Assembly (NCBI RefSeq): GCF_900155395.1
Contig: NZ_LT699728.1
Location: 186,001-250,000, forward strand
DNA length: 64,000 nt
Direction: 5' to 3'
From: Merdibacter massiliensis
GTDB taxonomy: Bacteria; Bacillota_I; Bacilli_A; Erysipelotrichales; Erysipelotrichaceae
Shown: positions 46,039-54,581 of the stretch, piece after piece
How positions within the stretch are numbered: position 1 is the first letter of the stretch
Layout: each line of letters starts with the position of its first letter
The notes under the pieces: generated by a model
Told to the model about the DNA's origin: nothing
Seen by the model: the letters and a program-made list of their open reading frames with translations, nothing else
Databases searched by the model: none
Program-made: the position numbers and the translations under genes

Positions 46039-47484
46039 TTATTTCATTGAGAAACGATCATAAAATTCCATTTCTTCCAATACACTTGTATCTTCGATCG
46101 GATTGTCATCCAAGCGCAATTCCTGCAGCAACGTCAGATCTTTCAATGGCGAAACATCAGTAATGTAGTTTGCTTTTAAAGTTAAGGAACGCAGATACTT
46201 CAAAGAAGATAGAGGTTTCAGATCAACGATCGCATTGTGATCCAAACGCAAATAAGACAGATACTCCAGTTTAGATAATGGACGCAGATCCGTGATGATA
46301 TTGTTGTAAAGATCGATCTTGCATAGATCATGTAACTGCGATAAAGGAGAAATATCCGATACATTGTTATTTTCAAGACCTAAGATTTCCAATTGTTTCA
46401 TATTTTGTAAACATGTGATATCTTTGATTGCATTATTTCCTACATTTAATACCGTCATGCTTTTGCAAGACTGCAGCACTTCGATATCCTCTATCAGATT
46501 CGTATACAGATTTAGTTCTACTAAGTTCTTCGAATTTTTTAAGAACTCCACATTACGCAGCTGGCAATGACTTGCTTTAAAGAAAACCAGGTTTTCCAAA
46601 TGTTTCAATGTACCGCAGCGATCCAATTTATTTTCAGAAAGATCTACTTTGCAAAGCATTCGCAAATTGCTGAGCACGCTCACATCATGGATACCGGTCT
46701 GCACCATGCGCAGTTCTTTCAACGATGTTAGATCTCTCAAGAAAGAAAAACTGTCCGGATGATTATAAGATAAGTTTAAAACTTCCAGATGTTCCATATC
46801 CTTTAATAATGTATAATCTTTCAGATACGGACAATTCGATACATCTAAAGAGCGCAGATTTTTCATTGATGTGATCGGTGAAAGATCGCTGAACAAGTTT
46901 GTCGACAGATCCAAGACCTCCACACTTGTCAGATACGTCAGATCATCGATATTATACAACCACATCTTATTCATATGCAGTTCTTTCAAATTTTTCAGGG
47001 TACCTAAGATACTTACAGGGAAAGGGCCATTTTCAATACCGATATAAAGGACACGCAATTTTTTAGTGTTTTCCAAATAAATGATGTTATCAATCTTGCT
47101 GCGTTCCAGATTCAGTTCTTCCAGATCGATCATACCGGCAACAGCTGAAATATCCATTGTATATAAGTTATTGCGTGATATATCTAATTTTTTTAATTGA
47201 CGAAAGCCATGCAGTGCCTGAAGATCACGCAAACGGTTTTTGGACACATTTAAACGTTCGATATTACGTAAATTACGGATAGGATCCAAGATCTCGATAT
47301 CATTTCCGCATAGATCCAATGATTCTAGATTCTCTGCATATTCCAATCCTTCCAAAGAAGTAATACCTGAATAACGGACAGATAAGTTACGCAGTTCCAA
47401 CATTTTTTCTTCACTGATTTCATCTTCACGAATACGCAAGGTACGTGCGATGGCCTCACGAAGCATATCATCTTTAATGAGCAT
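46039..47484 (-). CDS. Cytosolic SDS22-type leucine-rich-repeat protein
   Basis: Protein of 481 residues made of about 19 LRRs of roughly 22 residues (pattern LxxLxxLxLxxNxIxDIxxL), starting near residue 45 after a short helical cap. The repeat type is that of internalins and SDS22, but there is no signal peptide, membrane segment or anchor, so it should stay in the cytosol as a protein-binding scaffold. It is a single-gene unit with a TATAAT box at about 47523. Partner unknown. Confidence 0.85.
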   Translation of the reverse strand: MLIKDDMLREAIARTLRIREDEISEEKMLELRNLSVRYSGITSLEGLEYAENLESLDLCGNDIEILDPIRNLRNIERLNVSKNRLRDLQALHGFRQLKKLDISRNNLYTMDISAVAGMIDLEELNLERSKIDNIIYLENTKKLRVLYIGIENGPFPVSILGTLKNLKELHMNKMWLYNIDDLTYLTSVEVLDLSTNLFSDLSPITSMKNLRSLDVSNCPYLKDYTLLKDMEHLEVLNLSYNHPDSFSFLRDLTSLKELRMVQTGIHDVSVLSNLRMLCKVDLSENKLDRCGTLKHLENLVFFKASHCQLRNVEFLKNSKNLVELNLYTNLIEDIEVLQSCKSMTVLNVGNNAIKDITCLQNMKQLEILGLENNNVSDISPLSQLHDLCKIDLYNNIITDLRPLSKLEYLSYLRLDHNAIVDLKPLSSLKYLRSLTLKANYITDVSPLKDLTLLQELRLDDNPIEDTSVLEEMEFYDRFSMK

Positions 47485-47642
47485 AATTCAAATCCTCCCA
47501 GCAGTCATTTCTGACATCCTTATTATACTCTAAATCTGAAAATAGGAAAATGAAAACATACATCTTGCTTCAAATCCAACCCTAAACATATATTTTCATA
47601 TCTGCTACTTTTTTCCAATACTTTTATTTCCAAAAGATTTGA

Positions 47643-47815
47643 TTGACTTTTTATATCACATTCGCTATGATAGTGATGAACATAAGCAACTTTAAGTATA
47701 ATTTCATGTGTTTTCTAGAAATCATTATAGCGAGTTGAATGTTTGATTTCTGGGAATGTACACATGAATTTTTTATTTACTATTACTTATTTCAGAAATA
47801 ACAGGAGGTATGATT
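47643..47815 (+). promoter_or_regulatory. Cold-shock gene promoter and long 5' UTR
   Basis: TTGACT and TATGAT are 17 bases apart (47643-47671). About 138 bases of untranslated leader follow, with a possible ten-pair stem CTAGAAATCA/TGATTTCTGG (about 47713-47752). Long leaders that refold with temperature are typical of csp genes. The rest of the gap from 47485 has nothing else visible. Confidence 0.65.
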
Positions 47816-48019
47816 ATGAACACTGGTAAAGTAAAATGGTTTAATGCAGAAAAAGGATATGGATTCATCACTACTGATGAAGGAAAAGATGTATTCGTAC
47901 ATTATTCTTCTATTCAGGCAGAAGGTTTCCGTTCTTTGGAAGAAGGACAGACCGTGACATTCGACGTTGTTGAAGGGGATCGCGGACAACAAGCTGCCAA
48001 CGTAAAAGTTGTTGCTTAA
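47816..48019 (+). CDS. csp: Cold-shock protein
   Basis: Single-stranded nucleic-acid chaperone of 67 residues with RNP1 KGYGFIT and RNP2 VFVHYS. The ATG at 47816 has AGGAGG seven bases upstream; the ATG two codons earlier is too close to it. A terminator follows directly. Confidence 0.96.
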   Translation: MNTGKVKWFNAEKGYGFITTDEGKDVFVHYSSIQAEGFRSLEEGQTVTFDVVEGDRGQQAANVKVVA

Positions 48020-48020
48020 A

Positions 48021-48043
48021 AAAACACGCACAGCGTGTTTTTT
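48021..48043 (+). terminator. Terminator of csp
   Basis: AAACACGC and GCGTGTTT arms with a three-base loop and a long T-run. Confidence 0.85.
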
Positions 48044-48072
48044 TCTGCTATGATCTTTATGGAGGTGCATGG

Positions 48073-48537
48073 ATGAAACGTTATCTTTCTTTGCGGACAA
48101 ACATCTTGTCGCAATTTACATCCATTCAATTACCCGCTCTGCGGGAAGAAGCAATCACTCACACGCTAGCCGTTTGTGATGCGTGCATCATATTGGCAAA
48201 GCACCGCCATCTAGATGGCGAATTGTGTGCAGTTGCTGCTTTGCTGCATGATATTGCAATCTTCATCTATAATTGTCCTCATTTAGGACATGCTGAAAAG
48301 AGTGCGAAATATGCAAAAGCTTATTTACAAAGCACTGATTTTTCAGCCAATGAATGCCAAACAATCTTAAAAGCGATCCAGTCTCACTCGGATAAGGAGA
48401 AAAAAGGAGATCCCATCAGCGAGTGTTTGAAAGATGCAGACATTCTGGCACGTTATTTACAAGACTTGCAGATTCCTGCAGAAGCAAACCGCCGGCACCG
48501 CTTGATTCAGATCTGCAAGGAATTATCCATCTTATAA
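48073..48537 (+). CDS. HD-domain phosphohydrolase
   Basis: Protein of 154 residues with the HD metal site: His near 30 (ITHTLAVC), the doublet HD in ALLHDIAIF, and a late Asp in KDADILARYL. Such small HD proteins hydrolyse nucleotides or other phosphate esters; the substrate is unknown. GGAGGTG precedes the ATG. Confidence 0.82.
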   Translation: MKRYLSLRTNILSQFTSIQLPALREEAITHTLAVCDACIILAKHRHLDGELCAVAALLHDIAIFIYNCPHLGHAEKSAKYAKAYLQSTDFSANECQTILKAIQSHSDKEKKGDPISECLKDADILARYLQDLQIPAEANRRHRLIQICKELSIL

Positions 48538-48542
48538 TAAGG

Positions 48543-48570
48543 AAAAGCAGTTGAGGATTCAACTGCTTTT
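48543..48570. terminator. Bidirectional terminator
   Basis: AAAAGCAGTTGA and TCAACTGCTTTT form a 12-pair stem with T-runs on both strands between two convergent genes. Confidence 0.9.
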
Positions 48571-48571
48571 C

Positions 48572-50140
48572 TTATGCACGACGACGAAGCCAAATACCGA
48601 TCAATCCAATACCGCCAAATGCAACAGCCAGTTCCCAGATGATCTGCATGTTTCCAGCTGCCGTTTCTACTTGTTCTTGTACAGTCGGCTTCTGATCTGT
48701 ACCATCATCTTTAGGTGGCGTTTGCGGATCCTGCGGCTGCTCCTGCGGATCTTGCGGTGTTTCGCTCTTCACTTCTCTACGATATTCGATCACGATATGA
48801 TTTGCCTGCGCATCATTGGTCAGTGTCAACGTACCGCCATTTGTTACACAAGCATAGGTATTGCCATTGTAGCTTAATAAGCGCTCGATCGTATCCAGAT
48901 CGATCTGATCACCAATCACTGCCTCTACTGGATCTAATGTGACAGAACCATCATATTCATATTCACCATCATCTGTTTTCGTATAGTACTGATGTTCGAT
49001 CGTATAAGTCGTATCGATCCTAGACAGCGTGATCGACAAATCAAATCCAAATGCATAATTCTGATATCCATTGCCCATGCCAGGTCCATCTAAAGTAAAT
49101 GCTGTACGGATTCCATCATCGCCAAGAGATTCACCCTTTGACAAACCATCAGCATTCTTTAATCCAGAAATGTAAGCATCCGCCTGCATGTATGGATCTG
49201 TTGAATGATCCAAATAATCACCTAATCCTAAAGTGCGGGTGAAATTGACACCTGTACCATTTGGATTCATCTGATCACATACTTCCGGAGAAAAACCAAG
49301 GGCAAAGAGATCTTTATAGAAATAAGCATAATGAGTAACCGCTAATGCTTCTTCCGGATAAACGATCTGAATTTCTACTTTTCCATTTGTTTCATCGCCC
49401 ATCCGTACAAACGGAGCCATTTTTGGATATTTTGCAAGCAAAGCATCCAACGTGGTTTTATCAACCGTATAGATGCCATTGTAACTTACGCCAAAATCAT
49501 TTGCATAAGATGGACCTTTCTGAGCCATGAAGTCATTCCAGTCAGTATAATTGACACCGTCTTTTTGACGATAATAATCCAATGTATACTCCGTCAGCGC
49601 TTCATCTCCGGTATAACCTTTTGCGGCCAATACATCATAGATCCCTAACAAATCTTCTACTGTAAAACTTTTCTTGCCATATAAATCACGCAACACCTTA
49701 TCATCCGGTGTCATCACGATCACAGAATCAAACGGTATCTGTTTTCCATCAAAACCAAAGAATGGAGATAAATGATCAGATGCCAAGGCTGGTGTATTGA
49801 CAGATAAGCCGCCGCTTTGATAGGCATATGTATGCGTAGAATCATTTTCGATATGGATGTCTGCCTGATATTTCCCTCCCGGAGATAAATACCTCTCATT
49901 TGCACTGACCAGACGCATCCAATCATCGCCGAAGTTCACTGTGACTGCATCTGCATCCGTGTTTTCATCGATGATATAATACATCTCATACCGTTTTGTT
50001 TCAGCGTTATAACCAGATCGTTCCGCATCGAAGCGTACTGGATCTTCGGATGGTTCTTTAGCAAAGACATTGCTTGCGACCATCGAGAATGCCATCATAC
50101 TTGCAGCTGCAACAGCTGCTAATTTCTTTGCTTTATGCAC
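48572..50140 (-). CDS. Secreted, C-terminally anchored surface protein
   Basis: Protein of 522 residues with a GTG start (AAGGAG seven bases upstream), a signal peptide ending near NVFAKEP, a large novel region, and a MucBP-like beta domain (about 370-450: TYTIEHQYYTKTDDGEYEY, then IVIEYRREV). A Pro/Gln/Asp-rich wall spanner, a VETAAGN stretch, a hydrophobic segment and LRRRA at the end follow. The spanner and tail are typical of wall-anchored proteins, although no LPXTG is present. Probably an adhesin; ligand unknown. Confidence 0.8.
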   Translation of the reverse strand: MHKAKKLAAVAAASMMAFSMVASNVFAKEPSEDPVRFDAERSGYNAETKRYEMYYIIDENTDADAVTVNFGDDWMRLVSANERYLSPGGKYQADIHIENDSTHTYAYQSGGLSVNTPALASDHLSPFFGFDGKQIPFDSVIVMTPDDKVLRDLYGKKSFTVEDLLGIYDVLAAKGYTGDEALTEYTLDYYRQKDGVNYTDWNDFMAQKGPSYANDFGVSYNGIYTVDKTTLDALLAKYPKMAPFVRMGDETNGKVEIQIVYPEEALAVTHYAYFYKDLFALGFSPEVCDQMNPNGTGVNFTRTLGLGDYLDHSTDPYMQADAYISGLKNADGLSKGESLGDDGIRTAFTLDGPGMGNGYQNYAFGFDLSITLSRIDTTYTIEHQYYTKTDDGEYEYDGSVTLDPVEAVIGDQIDLDTIERLLSYNGNTYACVTNGGTLTLTNDAQANHIVIEYRREVKSETPQDPQEQPQDPQTPPKDDGTDQKPTVQEQVETAAGNMQIIWELAVAFGGIGLIGIWLRRRA

Positions 50141-50221
50141 TTTTTCACTCCTTCATCCCAATAATAGGGAAAATGTCTTGTCAGGTTTTATCATTTTATG
50201 CGTTTAATACATATTTTTTGA

Positions 50222-50593
50222 TTACGCTTCCTGCAAGACTTTCGTGCGTGGACGCCCTCTTTTGCGTTCCACGACACGATCGCCGTTATTCTGATAATCT
50301 TTGACCCAATTCGTTAAGGCCGTTTTGCTGGAGAGACCGTATTTGATTGCAGTCTCTCCAATGCTTTTTTTATCATTTAATACTTCTAAGATTGCCTGTT
50401 CTTTCATTTCTTTTGTGTAATGACGGCAGTGTCCATCGCGAAGAATGCTGTATCCATGCATATTGATCAAGCGCAACAAATACTTGACACCTTCTTTACG
50501 CAACGCAAACTCCTTGGATAGTTCACTAATTGTTGCTCCTGCTAAACGCTTTTCGTATAATTCAATCTTTTGTTCTCTTGTCAGTTTTCTCAT
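50222..50593 (-). CDS. Solitary IS3 OrfA-like helix-turn-helix protein
   Basis: Protein of 123 residues with two HTH units (TISELSKEFALRKEGVKYLL, then SIGETAIKYGLSSKTALTNWV) and the RKRGRPRTK tail typical of OrfA of IS3/IS150 elements. No OrfB, slippery site or terminal repeats follow, so it is either a remnant of an insertion sequence or a domesticated DNA-binding protein. It is intact and lies between two surface-protein genes. AAGGAG-like upstream sequence is weak. Confidence 0.7.
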   Translation of the reverse strand: MRKLTREQKIELYEKRLAGATISELSKEFALRKEGVKYLLRLINMHGYSILRDGHCRHYTKEMKEQAILEVLNDKKSIGETAIKYGLSSKTALTNWVKDYQNNGDRVVERKRGRPRTKVLQEA

Positions 50594-50635
50594 GAATCCG
50601 CTTCATTCTCCTAATCTTTCACAAAAGAATTTCTT

Positions 50636-52327
50636 TTACTTGCTCATTCGGCGTTTCATATACAAAGCAGCGCTCAAAGCAGCACAAGAAGTAAACAATA
50701 CGAACCATAATGCAAGATTATTGGCTGTATCTGTGTCTGGAGTTGTCTCTGCCACAGGTTTTTCGTCACTTGGTGTTGCTGGTTCTTGTGGAGTTTCTGT
50801 TGGATCATCACTTGGTTGAACAGGACTTTCTACTGTATAAGAAACAGTAGGTCTGGCAAATGCTTCTTCTTTTCCCATATTGCCATTGGTATCTACCGGT
50901 GTTAAAACGGCTGATAAATTTGTATATAAACCATCCATGCCTTTGCTGCCGTCTGCATCATAGCTACCATAAGTGCCTGGCTGTGTGGATGGATTTGTCA
51001 ATACGACCTTATAAGTCAATTGAACCGGCGCAAAATTCGATACAGCTTCATTAATGTGCCATACGAAGTGTTCTTGTCCTCCTTCACCAGGTACATATTC
51101 CACTACATACGCATAATCCGCTGTGGATTTGGCAACAACAGATGGTTTGAATCCATAGGTATTTTCAGCTATTTCTACAGCTTCATATACTTCATCTCCC
51201 ACCATCAAGCGCAGTGTAGATGGATCATTGACAAAATCAAAATCATATTCCCCTTCTGCATATCCCATATAATCGGTTACCGTAGAACCGGCATCTAAGA
51301 GATAATAGATATCTTTTTGAATTTCACTGAAGGAAACTTCCTCATTTCCGCCATTCAAGTAATCCATAAAGCCTTTAGCCCACGCAGCCGAAGAGACTGT
51401 GTCTTTTGAATTTACCGCATAGCAGTGGTAACCTTCATTTTTGGCTTCGTTATATACCTGGTAGGTGTAATACAAAGCACGGTCGACATTCGTTGCATAT
51501 ACATTCTGCTGTAAGCCGTCAGCAGCTGTAGCTAAATTTTCTGGAATTTCTTCTTTAGAAGCTCGATACCCATTTAAGATATCTCTTGCTTCTCCTTCAT
51601 ATGGAATTTCGATCGCATTGCTGTTTTCAATAGCGGTTTGGACATTGCTCATCCATGCATTCCAGTCAGCTGGCGCATCATCGCTTCCATATTTAAAGCT
51701 CCATGCATAGTTATCAAAGGAGAAATAAGGCGATCCATCACTCATCCAGTAATAAGCCGTAACTGTTGGCTGTGCTCCATACATATAGGTATTTCCATCA
51801 CTGGCAAAAATGAGATATTTGCGACTTGCTTCCACGCTCTGATCTTCATCCAGCATTGCCTTGCCTGCTAACAGACCAGCATGCGTATTTGTACCGCTGC
51901 TGATTTCTGTTTTGATAGCAGTTTCAATAGCCGCCATGTTCTCGTCATTTAATTCGGTCAATTCCAAGACGCGGTTGGCTTGCTTATTGAAAATAACGAT
52001 ACCGACCTTGACTGTTGCATCTGTTGATTGAATCTGCGTATTCAATTCTTACAGCATTTCTAAGATCTGATTTTCGACCCTTGCACTAGAAGATTTATCC
52101 AGTACAAATACGACATCGCTTACTAATTCTTCCTGAGCAGAAGGCAAAGACAATGTCACTTCGGATGTGTAGTCAGCATCCAAATTGGTTGCTGTTTTTG
52201 ATTTTGAGATTTCCCAATCTGTAGACGATTCCCCTGTATTCTCTGCGTGTGCAGCAGACGGCGATAATGCAAAGAGCATACCAACGCTTACAACAAACGC
52301 CAGAAATTTTTTCAGCACTGATTTCAT
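50636..52327 (-). pseudogene. von Willebrand A surface protein with in-frame TAA
   Basis: The reading frame has a start with AAAGGAG upstream, a signal peptide (1-28), and a VWA domain whose metal-site motif DVVFVLDKSSSA is clear. TAA at 52048-52046 stops it about 94 codons in; reading continues in the same frame (ELNTQIQSTD, VKVGIVIFNKQ) for 470 codons to a Pro/Thr-rich spanner, a TPDTD stretch, a hydrophobic segment and KRRMSK. One base change explains the stop. The full protein would be about 563 residues. A downstream ATG two codons after the stop could give a fragment without signal peptide. Confidence 0.88.
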
Positions 52328-52355
52328 ACTTACACTCTCCTTTACGTGCTCTTTC

Positions 52356-52381
52356 CTATCAAAAGCTTTACATTTTGATAG
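52356..52381. promoter_or_regulatory. 26-bp palindromic operator candidate
   Basis: CTATCAAAA and TTTTGATAG are perfect nine-base arms separated by eight bases. It lies just downstream of the promoter of the VWA gene and 29 bases before its start. A second, imperfect copy (CTATCAAAAGC...TTTTAATTG) lies at 52503-52528. Bases 52529-52682 are very AT-rich and show nothing else. Confidence 0.6.
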
Positions 52382-52395
52382 TTTTTCTAATAATA

Positions 52396-52424
52396 ATTTT
52401 ATACCTGTAAAGTGATAATTGCAA
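52396..52424 (-). promoter_or_regulatory. Promoter of the VWA gene
   Basis: TTGCAA and TAAAAT with a 17-base spacer. The palindrome at 52356-52381 would overlap the start of the transcript, a position for repression. Confidence 0.6.
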
Positions 52425-52682
52425 GAAACATCCACCGCTTTTTTCGTGAACATTTTGCTTTTTTAGACAAGAAAAAGCTTTTTTTATGCTCTTTTTTGCC
52501 TACTATCAAAAGCTAAACATTTTAATTGATTATATTATTTTTAAAAAAATATTACATAATTGATTAATATCATGTTATTTTTTAATTGCTATTTTACATA
52601 TTTTTTACAATGGACACCTCTGTTCACATCACTTTACCCGACCTGTTTTTAAAATGATCTGCAAATTGCATATATTTTATAT

Positions 52683-52716
52683 ATATAAAAAAACGAACAT
52701 TCTTATGTTCGCTTTT
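52683..52716 (-). terminator. Terminator of the exported-protein operon
   Basis: CGAACAT and ATGTTCG arms with a four-base loop and T-runs on both strands; it follows the last gene of the sigma-factor operon. Confidence 0.85.
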
Positions 52717-52726
52717 TTCTTCTTAT

Positions 52727-53713
52727 TCAGGCTGATTTTTTTGCTCCACAGGCACATTGCCAACAATCGATGTATGTTTCATAATGACCATGATCTTCTG
52801 TATGCGAGCCTACTTTCTTTTTTTCGGTTTTGGTGCGGTTGACATAATTGCCGTAATAGACACCTTGGTAGAGCCCATTTTCATCCATATTGGCCAAACC
52901 GGTATAAATGATTGCTTTTAGATCATCCATCGTGAACCCGTCTTCAAACCAGTAGACTGGTCCATTGCTATAGTAGATCGGCTGTCCGGACGCATCATAA
53001 CCTCCTAATGTATAGAACTGAGCCCCGTAGATCGTTTGTGTTTCATAATCATCAACGCTCACGATATTCGATACCCACCGTTTGGCGTAATGAGGCTGGT
53101 AATCATGGACGTGGGAAGAAGAAATGGTTCCTTTGCCGGATGAGGAAGATGTCTTGCTTTGCGTGCCGGCCGTATTATTGGAGGAAGCAGCTGAAGTCTT
53201 GGACTGCGTGTTTGTTGTCTCCTTGTCCTTTTTAACTGCAGAAGTATTTTTCTTGTCCTCTTGTGTTACATTGACCTTGATATCGGCCTGCACTTTGCAA
53301 GTAGTGCCGCTCAGATCGAACGAAACTTTTTGTTCTTGCAGTTTTTCTTGCAATGCCGGTACGTTGATCGTAATGAGATAGCCAGCATCATACGTACCTG
53401 CTTGACTGGTATCGACATTCCCCTGTACCTGCAGATCTTGGACGATGTTCGCATCATATTGGACATCTTTCGATAAATTGATGTCTTCTCCCTGTTTCAC
53501 TTCCCGATCCTTTATCCCGCTCAAGATGTTCTCTTTTGAAAGCAGATCCAGATCTTCTTGTGTCAGCGTGGGATAAGCATCATCCGCTGTCTCTTTGACC
53601 ACTGTTTTGGGTTGAACAGCAGGTTCACTCTTCCCTTGTGCCAGAAGGCAGGATCCTGACACCAGCAACACCAAGACAGTTGCAACGGCCAGCTGTTTTT
53701 TCCTTATCTTCAT
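52727..53713 (-). CDS. Exported protein with Cys/His-rich C-terminus
   Basis: Protein of 328 residues: signal peptide (1-27), an Ig-like beta domain (about 45-150, with the DREVKQGEDINLSKDV style of bacterial cadherin- or Big-like domains), a long Ser/Thr/Asn linker, and a C-terminal domain. That domain starts with HVHDYQPHYAKRW and ends with HTEDHGHYETYIDCWQCACG, which could bind metal. LVSGSC near the signal end is a poor lipobox. Third gene of the sigma-factor operon, 34 bases after the lipoprotein gene. Confidence 0.75.
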   Translation of the reverse strand: MKIRKKQLAVATVLVLLVSGSCLLAQGKSEPAVQPKTVVKETADDAYPTLTQEDLDLLSKENILSGIKDREVKQGEDINLSKDVQYDANIVQDLQVQGNVDTSQAGTYDAGYLITINVPALQEKLQEQKVSFDLSGTTCKVQADIKVNVTQEDKKNTSAVKKDKETTNTQSKTSAASSNNTAGTQSKTSSSSGKGTISSSHVHDYQPHYAKRWVSNIVSVDDYETQTIYGAQFYTLGGYDASGQPIYYSNGPVYWFEDGFTMDDLKAIIYTGLANMDENGLYQGVYYGNYVNRTKTEKKKVGSHTEDHGHYETYIDCWQCACGAKKSA

Positions 53714-53747
53714 AAAATCCTTTCCTTATTTATGAATGCCGCAAGGT

Positions 53748-54569
53748 TTATTCATTTGCTTCTACACGAGTATATACGCATTTCACATTAAAATCTGATC
53801 CTTTGTAAAGTCTGGATGCAACAGTCTCTGTCGAAGAACCTTTATCGACTTCATCAAAATAGATTTCCTCAACTTTCTGCTCGCTGCCATCGTATGTGTA
53901 TCGTACCCATACGGCAGGATCCGTCCAGACATAATCACTGTTATTGCTCAGCTGGATCGTTAAGCTTCCCTGCTCTGCATCATAATTGAAGTTGACCTCA
54001 TAATCTTTTGGCATCACATACATGCTGCCGAATCCTCGATCAGGGTTTGCGGCCAGTTCATCACTGAAAGCATCGATAAACTTCAGCTGCGGTTGTGAAA
54101 TCAAAGCTGGATCTGGTCGAAGAGCTCCGAAATTTCCATTTTCGGACAGGGTCAAAGTAAATTGTTTTTCACTGTTTGCATCGATATCAGGAACTTCTTG
54201 TGCATTTCCTGAATCTGAGATAAAGTTGATGTCTTGCGGAGTGCTTCCGTCAATACTGCATTCTCCGCTTTCGATCTCATCTCCGGCATAGGCTACGGTT
54301 CCGCCTAATATCACGTAGTTGATATGCGTATCATTATCGTTTACGATCGTTCCCGTGATGGTCGCCGTATCAACGTCATAAGCAACATCCTTTAAGGATA
54401 ACTTTTCCATCAGTGAAGTTTCTGTCACTGGTTCGTTTTGTTCTTGTGTTTCTTCTTTTTGTGTATCTTCCTGTACAGTGCTTGTGTCACTGCTGCCGCA
54501 TCCTGTCAAGGAAAATGCCATCAACATGGCCATTCCCATAGTGATCATTTTCATTTTGCTTGTTTTCAT
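53748..54569 (-). CDS. Lipoprotein linked to the ECF sigma gene
   Basis: Lipoprotein of 273 residues with lipobox LTGC (Cys24), an acidic linker and two beta domains of FxLYD/DUF-like Ig style (DVDTATITGTIVNDNDTHINYV; SLTIQLSNNSDYVW). It follows the sigma-factor gene by 12 bases with AGGAGG before the ATG, so it is in the same operon. It may help sense or report envelope stress; this is inferred from context only. Confidence 0.78.
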   Translation of the reverse strand: MKTSKMKMITMGMAMLMAFSLTGCGSSDTSTVQEDTQKEETQEQNEPVTETSLMEKLSLKDVAYDVDTATITGTIVNDNDTHINYVILGGTVAYAGDEIESGECSIDGSTPQDINFISDSGNAQEVPDIDANSEKQFTLTLSENGNFGALRPDPALISQPQLKFIDAFSDELAANPDRGFGSMYVMPKDYEVNFNYDAEQGSLTIQLSNNSDYVWTDPAVWVRYTYDGSEQKVEEIYFDEVDKGSSTETVASRLYKGSDFNVKCVYTRVEANE

Positions 54570-54581
54570 TTTCTTGTCCTC

